Shown piece after piece: positions 8,412 through 17,491 of a DNA stretch of 34,943 bases. The stretch is from positions 1-34,943 of the forward strand of contig CACBCS010000017.1 in the NCBI GenBank assembly GCA_902537815.1, in the 5' to 3' direction. Below the pieces are notes generated by a model. That model was given only the letters and a program-made list of their open reading frames with translations. It searched no databases and was not told where the DNA came from. How positions within the stretch are numbered: the stretch's first letter is position 1; every line of letters begins with the position of its first letter. Position numbers and translations under genes: made by a program. Source of the DNA: an uncultured Pseudohongiella sp. GTDB taxonomy: Bacteria; Pseudomonadota; Gammaproteobacteria; Pseudomonadales; Pseudohongiellaceae.

Positions 8412-9497
8412 TCAGTTCTTTGCGGCCGGAGTATTGTTCATGCCTTGAACACCCTTCCACCACGCCTCGTTATCGAGATACCAGTCTACAGTCATTCCTA
8501 GTCCCGACTCGAAATTTTTTCGAGGAGTAAAATTGAGCTCACTGGCGATCTTTTCTGCGTTTATAGCATAGCGAGTATCGTGTCCAGGCCTATCGTCTAC
8601 AAACCGAATCAAGGTGCTGGCGGGAGTCCCGACTGCGCAAGGCGACTTGGGATAACGCTTCGCAAGATCAGTATCATTCTGAAATCGACTATCCAGTAAC
8701 GTGCATAGCAGGTTCACAACCTCGATATTAGCCCACTCATTATTGCCGCCTATATTATAAGTGTCCCCAACAGACCCTTGTGCTATCACTGCGTCAATCG
8801 CACGGCAGTGGTCGCCGACGTAGAGCCAGTCACGAATCTGTTTACCGTCACCATATATCGGTAGCGGCCGACCAGCGAGCACGTTAAGAATACATAAGGG
8901 GATTAATTTTTCAGGGAACTGATACGGACCATAATTATTAGAGCAATTGCTCGTCGTGACCCGGAGTCCATATGTTCGGTTGTATGATCGCACCAAGTGA
9001 TCTGACGCTGCCTTGCTCGCTGCGTAGGGCGAATTTGGCGCATATGGTGTGCACTCTTTAAAGGCTGGATCTTCAGGGCCCAAGGTACCGTAAACCTCAT
9101 CAGTAGACACGTGGTGAAAATGGCCAACGGTGGAAGATCCATCCGCGCCCCAGACCGATCTGCACGCTCTCAAGAGGGCATGTGTGCCGACAATATTTGT
9201 CTCTATAAATGCGTCGGGGCCGTCGATTGAGCGATCGACATGACTCTCGGCAGCAAAATTCACCACCAGATCTATCTCGTGCTTTCGAAGTATTGTCTCG
9301 ATAAGCTCCTGGTCGCAAATAGAACCCTCAATAAAGACGAACCCTGGATCATTATCCAAAGACTGCAGGTTTGCCCGATTACCCGCATAAGTCAGCAGAT
9401 CCAAGGCGACAATGCGGTCGCCTGGGCTTCCTGCTAGTCTATAGTTGGCGTAATTAGAACCGATAAACCCAGCGGCCCCGGTAATTAAAACATTCAT
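8412..9497 (-). CDS. rmlB: dTDP-glucose 4,6-dehydratase
   Basis: The 361-residue protein has the family length and an N-terminal NAD-binding Rossmann motif GAAGFIGSN. It also has the catalytic STDEVYG segment, the YAASK Tyr-x3-Lys pair, and SNNYGPYQFPEKLIP. It converts dTDP-glucose to dTDP-4-keto-6-deoxyglucose, the second step to dTDP-L-rhamnose. Its ATG overlaps the rmlD stop by 4 bases, so translation is probably coupled. It is last in the rmlA-C-D-B order. Confidence 0.95.
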   Translation of the reverse strand: MNVLITGAAGFIGSNYANYRLAGSPGDRIVALDLLTYAGNRANLQSLDNDPGFVFIEGSICDQELIETILRKHEIDLVVNFAAESHVDRSIDGPDAFIETNIVGTHALLRACRSVWGADGSSTVGHFHHVSTDEVYGTLGPEDPAFKECTPYAPNSPYAASKAASDHLVRSYNRTYGLRVTTSNCSNNYGPYQFPEKLIPLCILNVLAGRPLPIYGDGKQIRDWLYVGDHCRAIDAVIAQGSVGDTYNIGGNNEWANIEVVNLLCTLLDSRFQNDTDLAKRYPKSPCAVGTPASTLIRFVDDRPGHDTRYAINAEKIASELNFTPRKNFESGLGMTVDWYLDNEAWWKGVQGMNNTPAAKN

Positions 9498-10420
9498 TTC
9501 TCGTCTCTCTGCGCCTCAAGGAACTTGTTTCTTTGATGGATACGAATAAGCACCTTTCGGAGTTCTTTTCTCCAGTCCGGAGCACAGCCTTGAGAGTAAG
9601 GGGCGGCTGATTCAATACTCAGGACGCTATATGACGGTCGCCTTGCCGCAGTGAAATAGTCTTTGGTCTTTACCGGATTTACCGAGGAGCTCTCTGGCAG
9701 CAGTCCGATATCGATGCCTTCTTCCCTGACCATCACCGCAAAATCATACCAGCTTATCTCCCCCCCATCTGTGAAATGATATAGACCTGGATCTCCATCA
9801 TCTAAAATTAATGTATTAATAAAGGAACACAGAGAGTGGACGGATGTTGGTGACCCTATTTGATCGTCGACCACTTTGATTTCATTACCCTCTGACATTA
9901 AACGTAAGATAGTCCTAACAAAATTTTGGCCTCGCTCTGAATATAGCCAAGAAGTCCGGATAACAGTGCCTCGCAGTTCAGGTCGGCTCAACACTTCTAG
10001 CTCACCTTCTCGCTTGCTTAAACCGTAAACCCCCAGCGGATTTGGATCTGCATCCACAGAGTAGGGCGAAGAAGCAAGACCATCAAATACAAAATCCGTA
10101 GACACGTGAATTAAATGGCAGGAGTAGGATTCGCACCAGGAGGCCAGGTATCCTACTGCTCGACTATTAACAGCATATGCAGAGTCTTCATTGGACTCTG
10201 CATCATCAACCCTCGTGTACGCGGCAGTATTAAGGATAATGCTGGGACGGAATTGTGTGAGGAGCTTTTCAACTTCAACAGGATTGGTAATATCCAACTC
10301 TCTTCTATCAACAGCTACCAAGTTGAATTTTTTGTCCAGCCCTTGGTGTGCCCAGTGCTCACAGAAAGCCAAGCCTAACTGCCCTTCGCGGCCCGTCAGT
10401 AGAAGATTTGAAAGTCTCAT
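9494..10420 (-). CDS. rmlD: dTDP-4-dehydrorhamnose reductase
   Basis: The 308-residue short-chain dehydrogenase has an N-terminal nucleotide-binding loop TGREGQLG. It also has NTAAYTRVDDAE, STDFVFDG, the YGLSK catalytic Tyr/Lys pair, and GSPTSV. It reduces the keto group in the last step to dTDP-L-rhamnose. Four-base overlaps join it to rmlC upstream and rmlB downstream. It is slightly longer than the usual form of about 300 residues, with a charged tail. Confidence 0.94.
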   Translation of the reverse strand: MRLSNLLLTGREGQLGLAFCEHWAHQGLDKKFNLVAVDRRELDITNPVEVEKLLTQFRPSIILNTAAYTRVDDAESNEDSAYAVNSRAVGYLASWCESYSCHLIHVSTDFVFDGLASSPYSVDADPNPLGVYGLSKREGELEVLSRPELRGTVIRTSWLYSERGQNFVRTILRLMSEGNEIKVVDDQIGSPTSVHSLCSFINTLILDDGDPGLYHFTDGGEISWYDFAVMVREEGIDIGLLPESSSVNPVKTKDYFTAARRPSYSVLSIESAAPYSQGCAPDWRKELRKVLIRIHQRNKFLEAQRDEK

Positions 10421-10962
10421 CTGGACACAATAATTTCATCTAGCCGCTGCGCTTTGTTATCTCTGTCAGACAGCAACGGTATTGCCCCGTCAGTTGGCCA
10501 TTTTACAGAGATCCTAGGATCATTCCAAAGCACACTACACTCATCATGCTGGTGATAATAGTCCGTACACTTGTAGGCAACGTCGGCTATTTCACTCAGT
10601 ACATAAAACCCATGCGCAAAGCCCGGCGGGATCCAAAGCTGCTTTCGGTTTTCGAACGACAAGTACTCGCCAGCCCAAGAACCAAATGTAGGAGAGTTTT
10701 CCCTGATGTCGACTGCGACATCGAATATCGTACCGGCAAGCACACGAACCAGCTTTCCTTGCGGGTAATTTCTTTGGAAGTGCAGACCCCTCAGCGTGTT
10801 TTTGATGGAACGGCTCTGATTGTCTTGCACAAAATTTAAGTCTATTCCGCGGTCCGCGAAGTGGCTTGCGCGAAACGTTTCCATGAAAAAGCCGCGGCTG
10901 TCGCCATGGAGTTCCGGCTCGAAGAGCAGCACGTCTGGGAGCGCAGTCTCAAAAATCTTCAT
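10417..10962 (-). CDS. rmlC: dTDP-4-dehydrorhamnose 3,5-epimerase
   Basis: The 181-residue cupin enzyme shows the RmlC pattern: DVLLFEPELHGDSRGFFMETF, the catalytic His in LRGLHFQ, QGKLVRVLAGTIFDVAVDIR, and WIPPGFAHGFYVLSE. It epimerises C3 and C5 of the 4-keto sugar. It starts 11 bases after the end of rmlA and overlaps rmlD by 4 bases. Confidence 0.95.
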   Translation of the reverse strand: MKIFETALPDVLLFEPELHGDSRGFFMETFRASHFADRGIDLNFVQDNQSRSIKNTLRGLHFQRNYPQGKLVRVLAGTIFDVAVDIRENSPTFGSWAGEYLSFENRKQLWIPPGFAHGFYVLSEIADVAYKCTDYYHQHDECSVLWNDPRISVKWPTDGAIPLLSDRDNKAQRLDEIIVSR

Positions 10963-10973
10963 GGGTAAATTCT

Positions 10974-11882
10974 TTATGAGGCGCTTTTGATTAAGGATGA
11001 TCCACTCACAAGACTTTGAAGATACCGGCCATAATCGCTATTGTTAAGCTCGTTCGCCAGGGCGCGCATATCGTCAGGGCCAATTAATCCCCGCCTGAAG
11101 GCGACCTCCTCTGGACAGCCAATCCTGAGTCCCTGCCTATCCTGGAGTACTTTAATGAAATTAGCTGCATCGAGCAGGGAGTGAACCGTACCAGTATCTA
11201 ACCAGGCTGTGCCACGATCAAAGAGCTCAACATTCAATAGCCCGCGCCGTAAGTACTCCTTGTTAACGTCTGTTATCTCCAGCTCACCTCTGGGAGACGG
11301 TTTAATCCCCTTTGCTATCTCAATTACGTCGTTGTCATACATGTACAACCCTGTAACGGCATAGTTGGATTTTGGAGTCTCTGGTTTCTCTTCGAGATCA
11401 GTAGCACGGCCTGAAGAGTCCAAAACCACAACCCCATAGCGTTCAGGGTCATTGACATGATACCCGAATACAGTCGCCCCACTGCCAGTTTCCACCGCAT
11501 TGGTCAGCCTCTGCTCCAGCCGATCACCATAAAAGATGTTGTCGCCCAGAATTAAGCATACACGGCTGCTTCCGATGAACCTCTCCCCAATGATGAAGGC
11601 CTGAGCGAGCCCTTTGGGCTCAGGTTGCTCCGCATATGACAGGCTCAGCCCCCACTGATTACCATTACCTAGGAGTCTTTCGAAAGATGCTTGATCCCAA
11701 GGGGTAGTGATTATTAAGATTTCAGTAATCCCTGCCAGCATGAGAGTCGAGAGAGGGTAGTAGATCATTGGCTGATCGTAGACCGGCAGGAGCTGCTTGC
11801 TTACTGAAATAGTTGAGGGGTGAAGCCTTGTCCCCGTTCCTCCGGCAAGGATTATGCCTTTGGTGTCTGTGCTGTACCGCAT
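10974..11882 (-). CDS. rmlA: Glucose-1-phosphate thymidylyltransferase
   Basis: The 302-residue nucleotidyltransferase has the signature [16 protein letters not shown], followed by [29 protein letters not shown]-like [20 protein letters not shown], and GELEITDVN. It activates glucose-1-phosphate with dTTP, the committed and usually feedback-inhibited step to dTDP-L-rhamnose. It leads the rmlACDB set and follows the epimerase gene by 14 bases. Confidence 0.95.
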   Translation of the reverse strand: MRYSTDTKGIILAGGTGTRLHPSTISVSKQLLPVYDQPMIYYPLSTLMLAGITEILIITTPWDQASFERLLGNGNQWGLSLSYAEQPEPKGLAQAFIIGERFIGSSRVCLILGDNIFYGDRLEQRLTNAVETGSGATVFGYHVNDPERYGVVVLDSSGRATDLEEKPETPKSNYAVTGLYMYDNDVIEIAKGIKPSPRGELEITDVNKEYLRRGLLNVELFDRGTAWLDTGTVHSLLDAANFIKVLQDRQGLRIGCPEEVAFRRGLIGPDDMRALANELNNSDYGRYLQSLVSGSSLIKSAS

Positions 11883-11896
11883 CTGGTTTTCTCCAG

Positions 11897-12847
11897 CTAA
11901 GCTTCTTCTAATGAATTGAGTATCTTTGGCATTTCGGACTCAATTGTAGCAGTCGGCGTATATGTATAAACAGGAGCCGATGCGCTTATGTTTTGTAGTT
12001 GATGGCCGCCGATACTTCTATATAGCCTCGTCCCGAGCTGATTTTTACTCAAGCCGAGCCAGTCAATCAACGATGCGAGTATTGCAGCCAGATAAAGCAA
12101 GGAGCGCGGTAGCCGGACGGTTGGCTTTTTCCGCTGAAGCGCAGCGTAGGCCGCCTCTTCAATCCTATTCGGCGTATAGTGCTCATTGTCTGTCACCGTA
12201 TAGATCTCTGGACTTCTGCCCTTTCCTCCAATGCTTGTGGCAACCGTGATGGCTACACTGCAAAGGTCCTGCACAGACACCATCTGGAAAGAATTTTCAA
12301 GCTTAGGCAATGCGGGGATGATCCCTTTCTTGATTAGGCGAAGAAGAGTAGTGATTAGCCCTTTCATTCCAGGGCCATACACATTTGAAGGTCTTAGAAT
12401 AACTAATCTGGTGTCGGGGTGCGTAGCATTACAGGACATCAGATATTCTTCTGCTAATCGCTTGCTTTTTGCGTAAACGGATAGCGTTGGGGCCGAAGCG
12501 TGAATACTGCTCAGATAGACAAATGTCTTCACACCGCTATAGGCGCTCGCAGAATAAATACCTTTGGTGAGCGAATAATTCACCCTGTATACCTCATTTT
12601 GGTCACGATCATCCGAAGCGACACCCGCAAGATGAAATACCACATCCACTCCTTCGCACGCAGATATAAATCTGGACTGTTGATTTAGCTCGCCGGTAAT
12701 CCAGCATTCCTCAGGAATACAAAATCCTTCCGATTTTAAATGGGACCGCCGCGAATAAATCCGAACCCTATATCCAGCCTCTTGCAAAGATTTTACTAGC
12801 GTGGTTCCTACGAACCCAGTCGCGCCAGTTATTAGGGCAGATGGCAT
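11897..12847 (-). CDS. NAD-dependent sugar epimerase/dehydratase (extended SDR)
   Basis: The 316-residue protein has a Rossmann motif [27 protein letters not shown], an YLSSIHA strand and the YAKSK catalytic pair, then [13 protein letters not shown]. This is the extended short-chain dehydrogenase layout of UDP-sugar 4-epimerases and 4-reductases. The exact sugar cannot be read from sequence. Its C-terminal third resembles family members found in O-antigen clusters. The ATG at 12847 has GAAGGA 7 bases upstream; a longer TTG start at 12862 is rejected. It is the first gene of the block that includes rmlA-C-D-B. Confidence 0.85.
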   Translation of the reverse strand: MPSALITGATGFVGTTLVKSLQEAGYRVRIYSRRSHLKSEGFCIPEECWITGELNQQSRFISACEGVDVVFHLAGVASDDRDQNEVYRVNYSLTKGIYSASAYSGVKTFVYLSSIHASAPTLSVYAKSKRLAEEYLMSCNATHPDTRLVILRPSNVYGPGMKGLITTLLRLIKKGIIPALPKLENSFQMVSVQDLCSVAITVATSIGGKGRSPEIYTVTDNEHYTPNRIEEAAYAALQRKKPTVRLPRSLLYLAAILASLIDWLGLSKNQLGTRLYRSIGGHQLQNISASAPVYTYTPTATIESEMPKILNSLEEA

Positions 12848-13154
12848 AGGATATTCCTTCAATATTGATATTCACCTATCTAATTTAGTTTGCTTACGCT
12901 AATTAGGATAACCGAGGCCCAGTATTTCTTTCGAAGGCTTCACGTGTAAATAAAAATGTCAGCCTAAGTACCGCACTATTGTAATTTTTTCGTACCCTGA
13001 TCCCCAAGCGTAAGCTCTAAATTACTACAAAGCACAAATGCTGAGCATCAACATCTAAAGTATCTCTCCTCTCGCGGATTTATGGAATACGGGCCGAACA
13101 TAATGCTATTAAAAAGGCAATACCAACCCAGTTAAATACTACGCTTTGATCTAT
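12848..13154. other. AT-rich spacer before the epimerase/rml block
   Basis: No open frame of note is seen in these 307 bases. A weak sigma-70-like promoter reading to the left lies at 12921-12950. The stretch may mark a break between two transcription units of the glycan cluster or the remains of a lost gene. Confidence 0.45.
12921..12950 (-). promoter_or_regulatory. Candidate promoter of the epimerase-rmlACDB block
   Basis: On the - strand TTTACA (12950-12945) and AATACT (12926-12921) are spaced by 18 bases, about 75 bases before the ATG at 12847. The match is moderate. Confidence 0.3.
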
Positions 13155-14039
13155 TCAGAACCAATTCCATCCATATGTAGAAAAAAAACGAATTGCTGAC
13201 CTTGCGAACATGTAAATATGCAATATCCCTTTTCTCGCTGCATTACCGCCTTCATGAATAATTCTAATGCTGGGCAAATACGCCAAGCTATGCTCCTGAT
13301 TCAGCCGCATCGATAGATCAAAGTCCTCAAAGTACAAAAAATAGGCATCATCAAAACCGCCGACTTTTTGCAAACAAGCCGTCCGACTGAAAATAAAACA
13401 ACCACTAATTATAGGGATACCAGCGGTAGGTCTATCCTCGGGGAGGGATCTCATCTCGTATTGCGAAAGCCGTCCATCAAATACACGCTTCATCAGATCA
13501 GGAGCAAAGCCTCGCAGTAGGAATGCCAATATTGTGGGGTATTGCTTGCAAAGATGCTGCTTGACGCCATGTCTATCCACTGCGGCCGGACTCACAGCAG
13601 CTATCTCGAGATTTTGTCTCAGATAGGATATGCCATTGATAAAGGTATTTTCTGATACCACGACATCAGAATTCATGATCAGATGAAATTGAGACTTAGA
13701 ACTCCTAAGTGCTAAATTCTGTGCGGCGCCAAACCCGATATTGCCATGCCCTTCAAGTAATAAAAGCTTGCCACCTGCTAGCTGTAACAGGCGATCGAGT
13801 TCAGCATAGTCACTGAGCTTTATTTGATAAGGTTCATTATTATTGATTAGTGTTATTTCTGTAAGGAGGCGATTATGGCCGTATTTTTCTTTTTTCTGTA
13901 ATGCGCTTGTTGCAGCGATTAGAGAAATTAGGGCACGTGATATCTCTCCGAAGGGAGTGTTATAACAGACGATTGCAACGCTTATTATTGGTATGCAACC
14001 GTCAGTTGAAGCTAAGTCGAATGCCTCTTTATTCTTCAC
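13155..14039 (-). CDS. Family 2 glycosyltransferase, rhamnosyltransferase-like
   Basis: The roughly 294-residue GT-A fold protein has an N-terminal SVAIVCYNTPF strand, a GNIGFGAAQN segment and the metal/nucleotide site MNSDVVV. It also has GCFIFSRTACLQKVGGFDDAYFLYFEDFDLSMRL with the catalytic ED-DL motif. This pattern is shared with WbbL-type rhamnosyltransferases, and the complete dTDP-rhamnose pathway next door fits, though the donor is inference. The only in-frame start is a GTG at 14037-14039 without a visible ribosome binding site, and a stop lies four codons upstream, so the N-terminus is uncertain. The region is AT-rich relative to the housekeeping genes. Confidence 0.82.
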   Translation of the reverse strand: MKNKEAFDLASTDGCIPIISVAIVCYNTPFGEISRALISLIAATSALQKKEKYGHNRLLTEITLINNNEPYQIKLSDYAELDRLLQLAGGKLLLLEGHGNIGFGAAQNLALRSSKSQFHLIMNSDVVVSENTFINGISYLRQNLEIAAVSPAAVDRHGVKQHLCKQYPTILAFLLRGFAPDLMKRVFDGRLSQYEMRSLPEDRPTAGIPIISGCFIFSRTACLQKVGGFDDAYFLYFEDFDLSMRLNQEHSLAYLPSIRIIHEGGNAARKGILHIYMFARSAIRFFSTYGWNWF

Positions 14040-14213
14040 TTGTGAGTATTAATTTTAAGAGACAGGCGCCCCTCTTAATTCTAACTATGAGTCTGCGATA
14101 TGTTTGTTCAAAGTTATGAAACATGTATTTAAAAGTGAAACAAGTAGCAATGTCTGCATGATGACGAAGCTCTTATTAACGTTAAGTTTAAATATGAGTA
14201 GTTTTAATTCACT

Positions 14214-15218
14214 TTAACTGATTTGTAACAGATCCCTTGCGTTCTTCTTCCAAGTTTCCAGCTCTTGATGATGCCCCGTTTTACTCAAAGACACAGGCCA
14301 AGGACCCTCTCCAACCCTACGATATATCCGAATATCAGTCCAAGCTAATGACTTTGAGGGGTAATGCTTTACCAAATATAGACCCGGATGATCAAAAGCA
14401 TAAGTAGTAGTTATTACTAGGCATCCTTTTGGCGCGTCGCGGGCAATCTTATCAGCTATCTTGTGTATAAAAGAGCCAAAGCAGGTACTGTACATAAAAA
14501 TTAGGCTCGCTACGCTGAGGTCGGAAGAAAGCAAATCACCTAACTCAAAGCTTACGCGTTCACGTAGTGTTCTCAACAACGGTATATCCGCCGCATAGTC
14601 ATCTGTCAGATAGGAGAAATTATGGGAATGTTGAAAACTGGGGGCCAATTCACTTTCTATTGTTAAACAGAAATCATCAAATCTCTGAAGCGCGAGACTA
14701 TGACGGTAAGGGACTAATTCAACCCCCCGATAAGAAGTGAATGGGATACTTACCGCGGCAGTCATCACAACCTTTCCTAGACCGCTTCCGAGATCTACGA
14801 ATTGTCTGCGGTCCTCTATCGTTTGATTTATCTCAAGGAATAGAGTGTCAAGCTCATCTCTACTTAACTCCCCATAAATCAAACTACTGTCGTCGATTAT
14901 CCACTGCTTAAGCTTTTTGTCGGCAATGCCCAACAAGCTAGCCCTGAGCTCTTCTACACTTAATTCCGAGGCCGCATCCGCGACCAACCCATGAGATTGC
15001 ATGCTTTGCGGCAAAGCGCCGACAATCGAGCTCCGAAAAGGCGCTAGCCTATCTAAAAGGAGCTCAGCAAGCTCAGGACAAGTAGCACAAGCCCTTAGAA
15101 TTTGTCCTATTTCAACAAAATTGTCGTACGGCAATACATCCGTTAATTTGAACTTCTCCCGCCTATGGTTCTCTCCTCTCTGGATTCTATCCAGCAGAAG
15201 TTCTCTAAGTGGCTGCAA
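14214..15218 (-). CDS. SAM-dependent methyltransferase with DOT1-like motifs
   Basis: The 334-residue protein has an N-terminal helical part of about 110 residues. A class I methyltransferase core follows with YGE (115-117), FVDLGSGLGKVV (from 140), RGVEL (164-168), and FELGDLLSSDL then LIFMYSTCF. The order YGE, DLGSGxGxVV, GVE, GD matches the DOT1 catalytic core, known in eukaryotes as the histone H3K79 methyltransferase and also found in bacterial proteins of unknown substrate. Here the neighbours (glycosyltransferases, other methyltransferases) suggest a glycan or surface-protein substrate, which is inference. The start is TTG at 15218 with GGAG 7 bases upstream. Confidence 0.75.
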   Translation of the reverse strand: MQPLRELLLDRIQRGENHRREKFKLTDVLPYDNFVEIGQILRACATCPELAELLLDRLAPFRSSIVGALPQSMQSHGLVADAASELSVEELRASLLGIADKKLKQWIIDDSSLIYGELSRDELDTLFLEINQTIEDRRQFVDLGSGLGKVVMTAAVSIPFTSYRGVELVPYRHSLALQRFDDFCLTIESELAPSFQHSHNFSYLTDDYAADIPLLRTLRERVSFELGDLLSSDLSVASLIFMYSTCFGSFIHKIADKIARDAPKGCLVITTTYAFDHPGLYLVKHYPSKSLAWTDIRIYRRVGEGPWPVSLSKTGHHQELETWKKNARDLLQIS

Positions 15219-15273
15219 ACTGTTACTCCGAAAACGCCTTTACAAATTAATAACCACGCATCCGTAGTGCAGG

Positions 15274-15513
15274 CTAATCAAATGTAAGGTTATCAGGCAG
15301 CTCGACAGATGACTTATCATCTGTATCTTCATTTCCATCAAGAATTTCCTTCAAGGCACGGCCGTATGCGTTTCGAGCAGTTTGGAGAGACGCAAGCAAT
15401 AATTGGCATCTCGTGATTTCTGTATCGGTAAATTGAATCGCTTGAATTTGAGCTATAGCTTCTTTCGACATTTCGTCCGTATCATATTCTTTGTCATCTA
15501 TTTTAATCTTCAT
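15274..15513 (-). CDS. Small DUF6447-like protein
   Basis: This 79-residue acidic protein starts MKIKIDDKEYDTDEMSKEA and continues with a helical part containing LQTARNAYGRALKEIL. I recognise the pattern of the small family I know as DUF6447, whose function is unknown. The ATG at 15513 has AAGAGGA 6 bases upstream. It sits 11 bases after the upstream methyltransferase gene, so the two are probably cotranscribed. It has no signal peptide or membrane segment and is likely cytoplasmic, perhaps a partner of the neighbouring enzymes. Confidence 0.72.
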   Translation of the reverse strand: MKIKIDDKEYDTDEMSKEAIAQIQAIQFTDTEITRCQLLLASLQTARNAYGRALKEILDGNEDTDDKSSVELPDNLTFD

Positions 15514-15524
15514 GATTCATCCTC

Positions 15525-16160
15525 TTAATTTTGCTCTCGGTAGTTTATTTTGGGTCTTTGTGGAGGGAAGTGAATTTCAGAGAGAGAAATAATATCGAAT
15601 TCAGTCCTCGCTTTCTTAGAAGCGACTGCCCATATTTCAAATGACGGAGGCTCTCTCACTATGCTAGCGATAACTTGGAATCCGGCTCCCTTTAAACTGC
15701 CAATAAGTGCCTTCCTCGTAAATCCACACTTATGCGCCATGAACTCATTTCCATTTTTAATTGCCGGGCGGTAACCGTATATTACATCAATAGGTGCTAT
15801 CGGGCCCGCGGGCGAATTGTATGCAACGTCGGTTAACTTGTCGTCCGCAACCAATTTACATATCTCTTGTAAGTCCGGACAGGTTATAACTAAATACCCA
15901 TCTTCTGACAGAACTCTATAAAATTCCTTTAAAGCTATACCTACCTGATGAGGGTAAAGGTGTTCGATATTGTGACTAGAGTATACGGCATCTAAGCTGT
16001 GGTTCGGAACTTGCGCCATGTCAACAATACTGCCGACAATATCCGGATTTACGTTCTTATCAATGTCAAACCTTATTTCTTGCCATTCTTCTGAGGCGAA
16101 CCCTGCTGTAGTCTGAAATTTATTTTTTTTCCCACAGCCAACATGTAAAAATCTAGGCAT
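15525..16160 (-). CDS. Class I SAM-dependent methyltransferase (Methyltransf_11-like)
   Basis: The 211-residue protein opens with MPRFLHVGCGKKNK, a motif I loop, then IRFDIDKNVNPDIVGSIVDM and SLDAVYSSHNIEHLYPHQV. EFYRVLSEDGYLVITCPDLQ follows. This is the layout of small methyltransferases often found in O-antigen and capsule clusters, where they may methylate sugars. The ATG at 16160 is preceded by AAGGAG with 8-base spacing. It follows a GT4 gene after a 92-base gap. The substrate is unknown. Confidence 0.83.
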   Translation of the reverse strand: MPRFLHVGCGKKNKFQTTAGFASEEWQEIRFDIDKNVNPDIVGSIVDMAQVPNHSLDAVYSSHNIEHLYPHQVGIALKEFYRVLSEDGYLVITCPDLQEICKLVADDKLTDVAYNSPAGPIAPIDVIYGYRPAIKNGNEFMAHKCGFTRKALIGSLKGAGFQVIASIVREPPSFEIWAVASKKARTEFDIISLSEIHFPPQRPKINYREQN

Positions 16161-16252
16161 CCTCTAGACTCCTTTAGAAAGTGTAGCCTCAGCACTAGCA
16201 ACACCTAATCTTGTGACTGGAAATGAAAAGGCAATTGAAATATAGGTTTTAA

Positions 16253-17491
16253 TCACAAACTATTTACCCACTCGATCTGCTTAGGGAGACAAACATCATT
16301 CAAATCATAGTTTGATCTTATAAATTCCGACGCGGCTTTTGACAATGATTCCCTGCGGCAAGGATCATTTAATAATTCATTTATAGAAAATGCGAGGCGT
16401 TTATGATCGAAAAAATCTACCAACAGACCAGTAATACCGTCGTGGATGACTTCTGCTACGGGAGGAGTATCACTGGCTATTATCGGACAACCAATGCTCA
16501 TTGCTTCCATCAGGCTCCAACTCAAAACGAACGGGAATGTGAGATATACATGCACGGACGATAACTGAAGCAGACAAATATAGCGCTCGTACTCCAATTC
16601 TCCGACAAAAGCCACCCTCTTAAAATCTTGCGGTGAAATATTTGGCGCAACCTCGTCAATGAATATTTGTTTCCAAGTCTTATTCCCATATTTTCCCGCA
16701 TTTGGTGGAGCACCGTAACTAACTCCCTCTCCACCAACTAATACAACGATCGCGTCTTTTCTGAGCTTTAATATTTCGGGAAGGGATCTCATGAATATAT
16801 GATACCCGCGATAAGGCTCAAAGTTCCGATTAACGAAAGTGATAACTTCATTTTGAGAATTAAGAACCGTCCCATTAGGGAGTTTAAATGTGGCATTTTT
16901 ATTTGCCCTTACAACCGACGTATCGATTCCATCATGAATAACAGCTATTTTTTCTCTAAAGTGTTCTGGAAAAGTACTCGCCTGCCAAGAAGTTGGGCTT
17001 ATTCCTGCATCTGCGAACGGAAAATGCAATAGGTTGTTAATATTTTTAAGTAACACCCTACATTGCTCGCCCACTCCTTTGGTCGAAAATTCCGGATCAA
17101 AATCCACATCGAGCCCGTTGGGCTCATAATAGAATTCGCAATAAATACCCAGAGCTGCGTTTGGCCAAACTTGCTTTATAAATAAGCTTTCTCCCCATCC
17201 GTGGTGAGCAATAATTTTATCTGGTGTAAATCCTGCCTTTTTTAATTTGATTGATGCAGCCAAGCACGCCTCACCCCTTATGATTTTTGTTTCAAAATCT
17301 CCGGCCCATGGATGAATTTCTTTGCTGGTACCACGCGATGCCGAATAAGAAACCATTTTGACATCTTGCCATGTACTGAGTCCCTTTTTGCCCATGTGAA
17401 GGGCTACGACATTGTGCCCATTTCGAGCGAGAGCCGGCGCTAAATGTTGGAATTGCCCCGGAAAGTTCTGATGGATGAATAATATGTTCAC
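16253..17491 (-). CDS. Family 4 glycosyltransferase (GT-B)
   Basis: The 412-residue protein starts VNILFIHQNFPGQFQHLAPALARNGHNV, a typical GT-B N-terminal strand and Gly loop. It ends with a GT4 donor-binding half: FVNRNFEPYRGYHIFMRSL, VLVGGEGVSYG, VHVYLTFPFVLSWSLMEAMSIGCPIIASDTPPVAEVI. The GTG start at 17491 overlaps the stop of the upstream GT4 gene as GTGA, so the two are translationally coupled; an 11-residue upstream extension is rejected. It is cytoplasmic and transfers an unknown sugar to a glycan or protein. Confidence 0.86.
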   Translation of the reverse strand: MNILFIHQNFPGQFQHLAPALARNGHNVVALHMGKKGLSTWQDVKMVSYSASRGTSKEIHPWAGDFETKIIRGEACLAASIKLKKAGFTPDKIIAHHGWGESLFIKQVWPNAALGIYCEFYYEPNGLDVDFDPEFSTKGVGEQCRVLLKNINNLLHFPFADAGISPTSWQASTFPEHFREKIAVIHDGIDTSVVRANKNATFKLPNGTVLNSQNEVITFVNRNFEPYRGYHIFMRSLPEILKLRKDAIVVLVGGEGVSYGAPPNAGKYGNKTWKQIFIDEVAPNISPQDFKRVAFVGELEYERYICLLQLSSVHVYLTFPFVLSWSLMEAMSIGCPIIASDTPPVAEVIHDGITGLLVDFFDHKRLAFSINELLNDPCRRESLSKAASEFIRSNYDLNDVCLPKQIEWVNSL

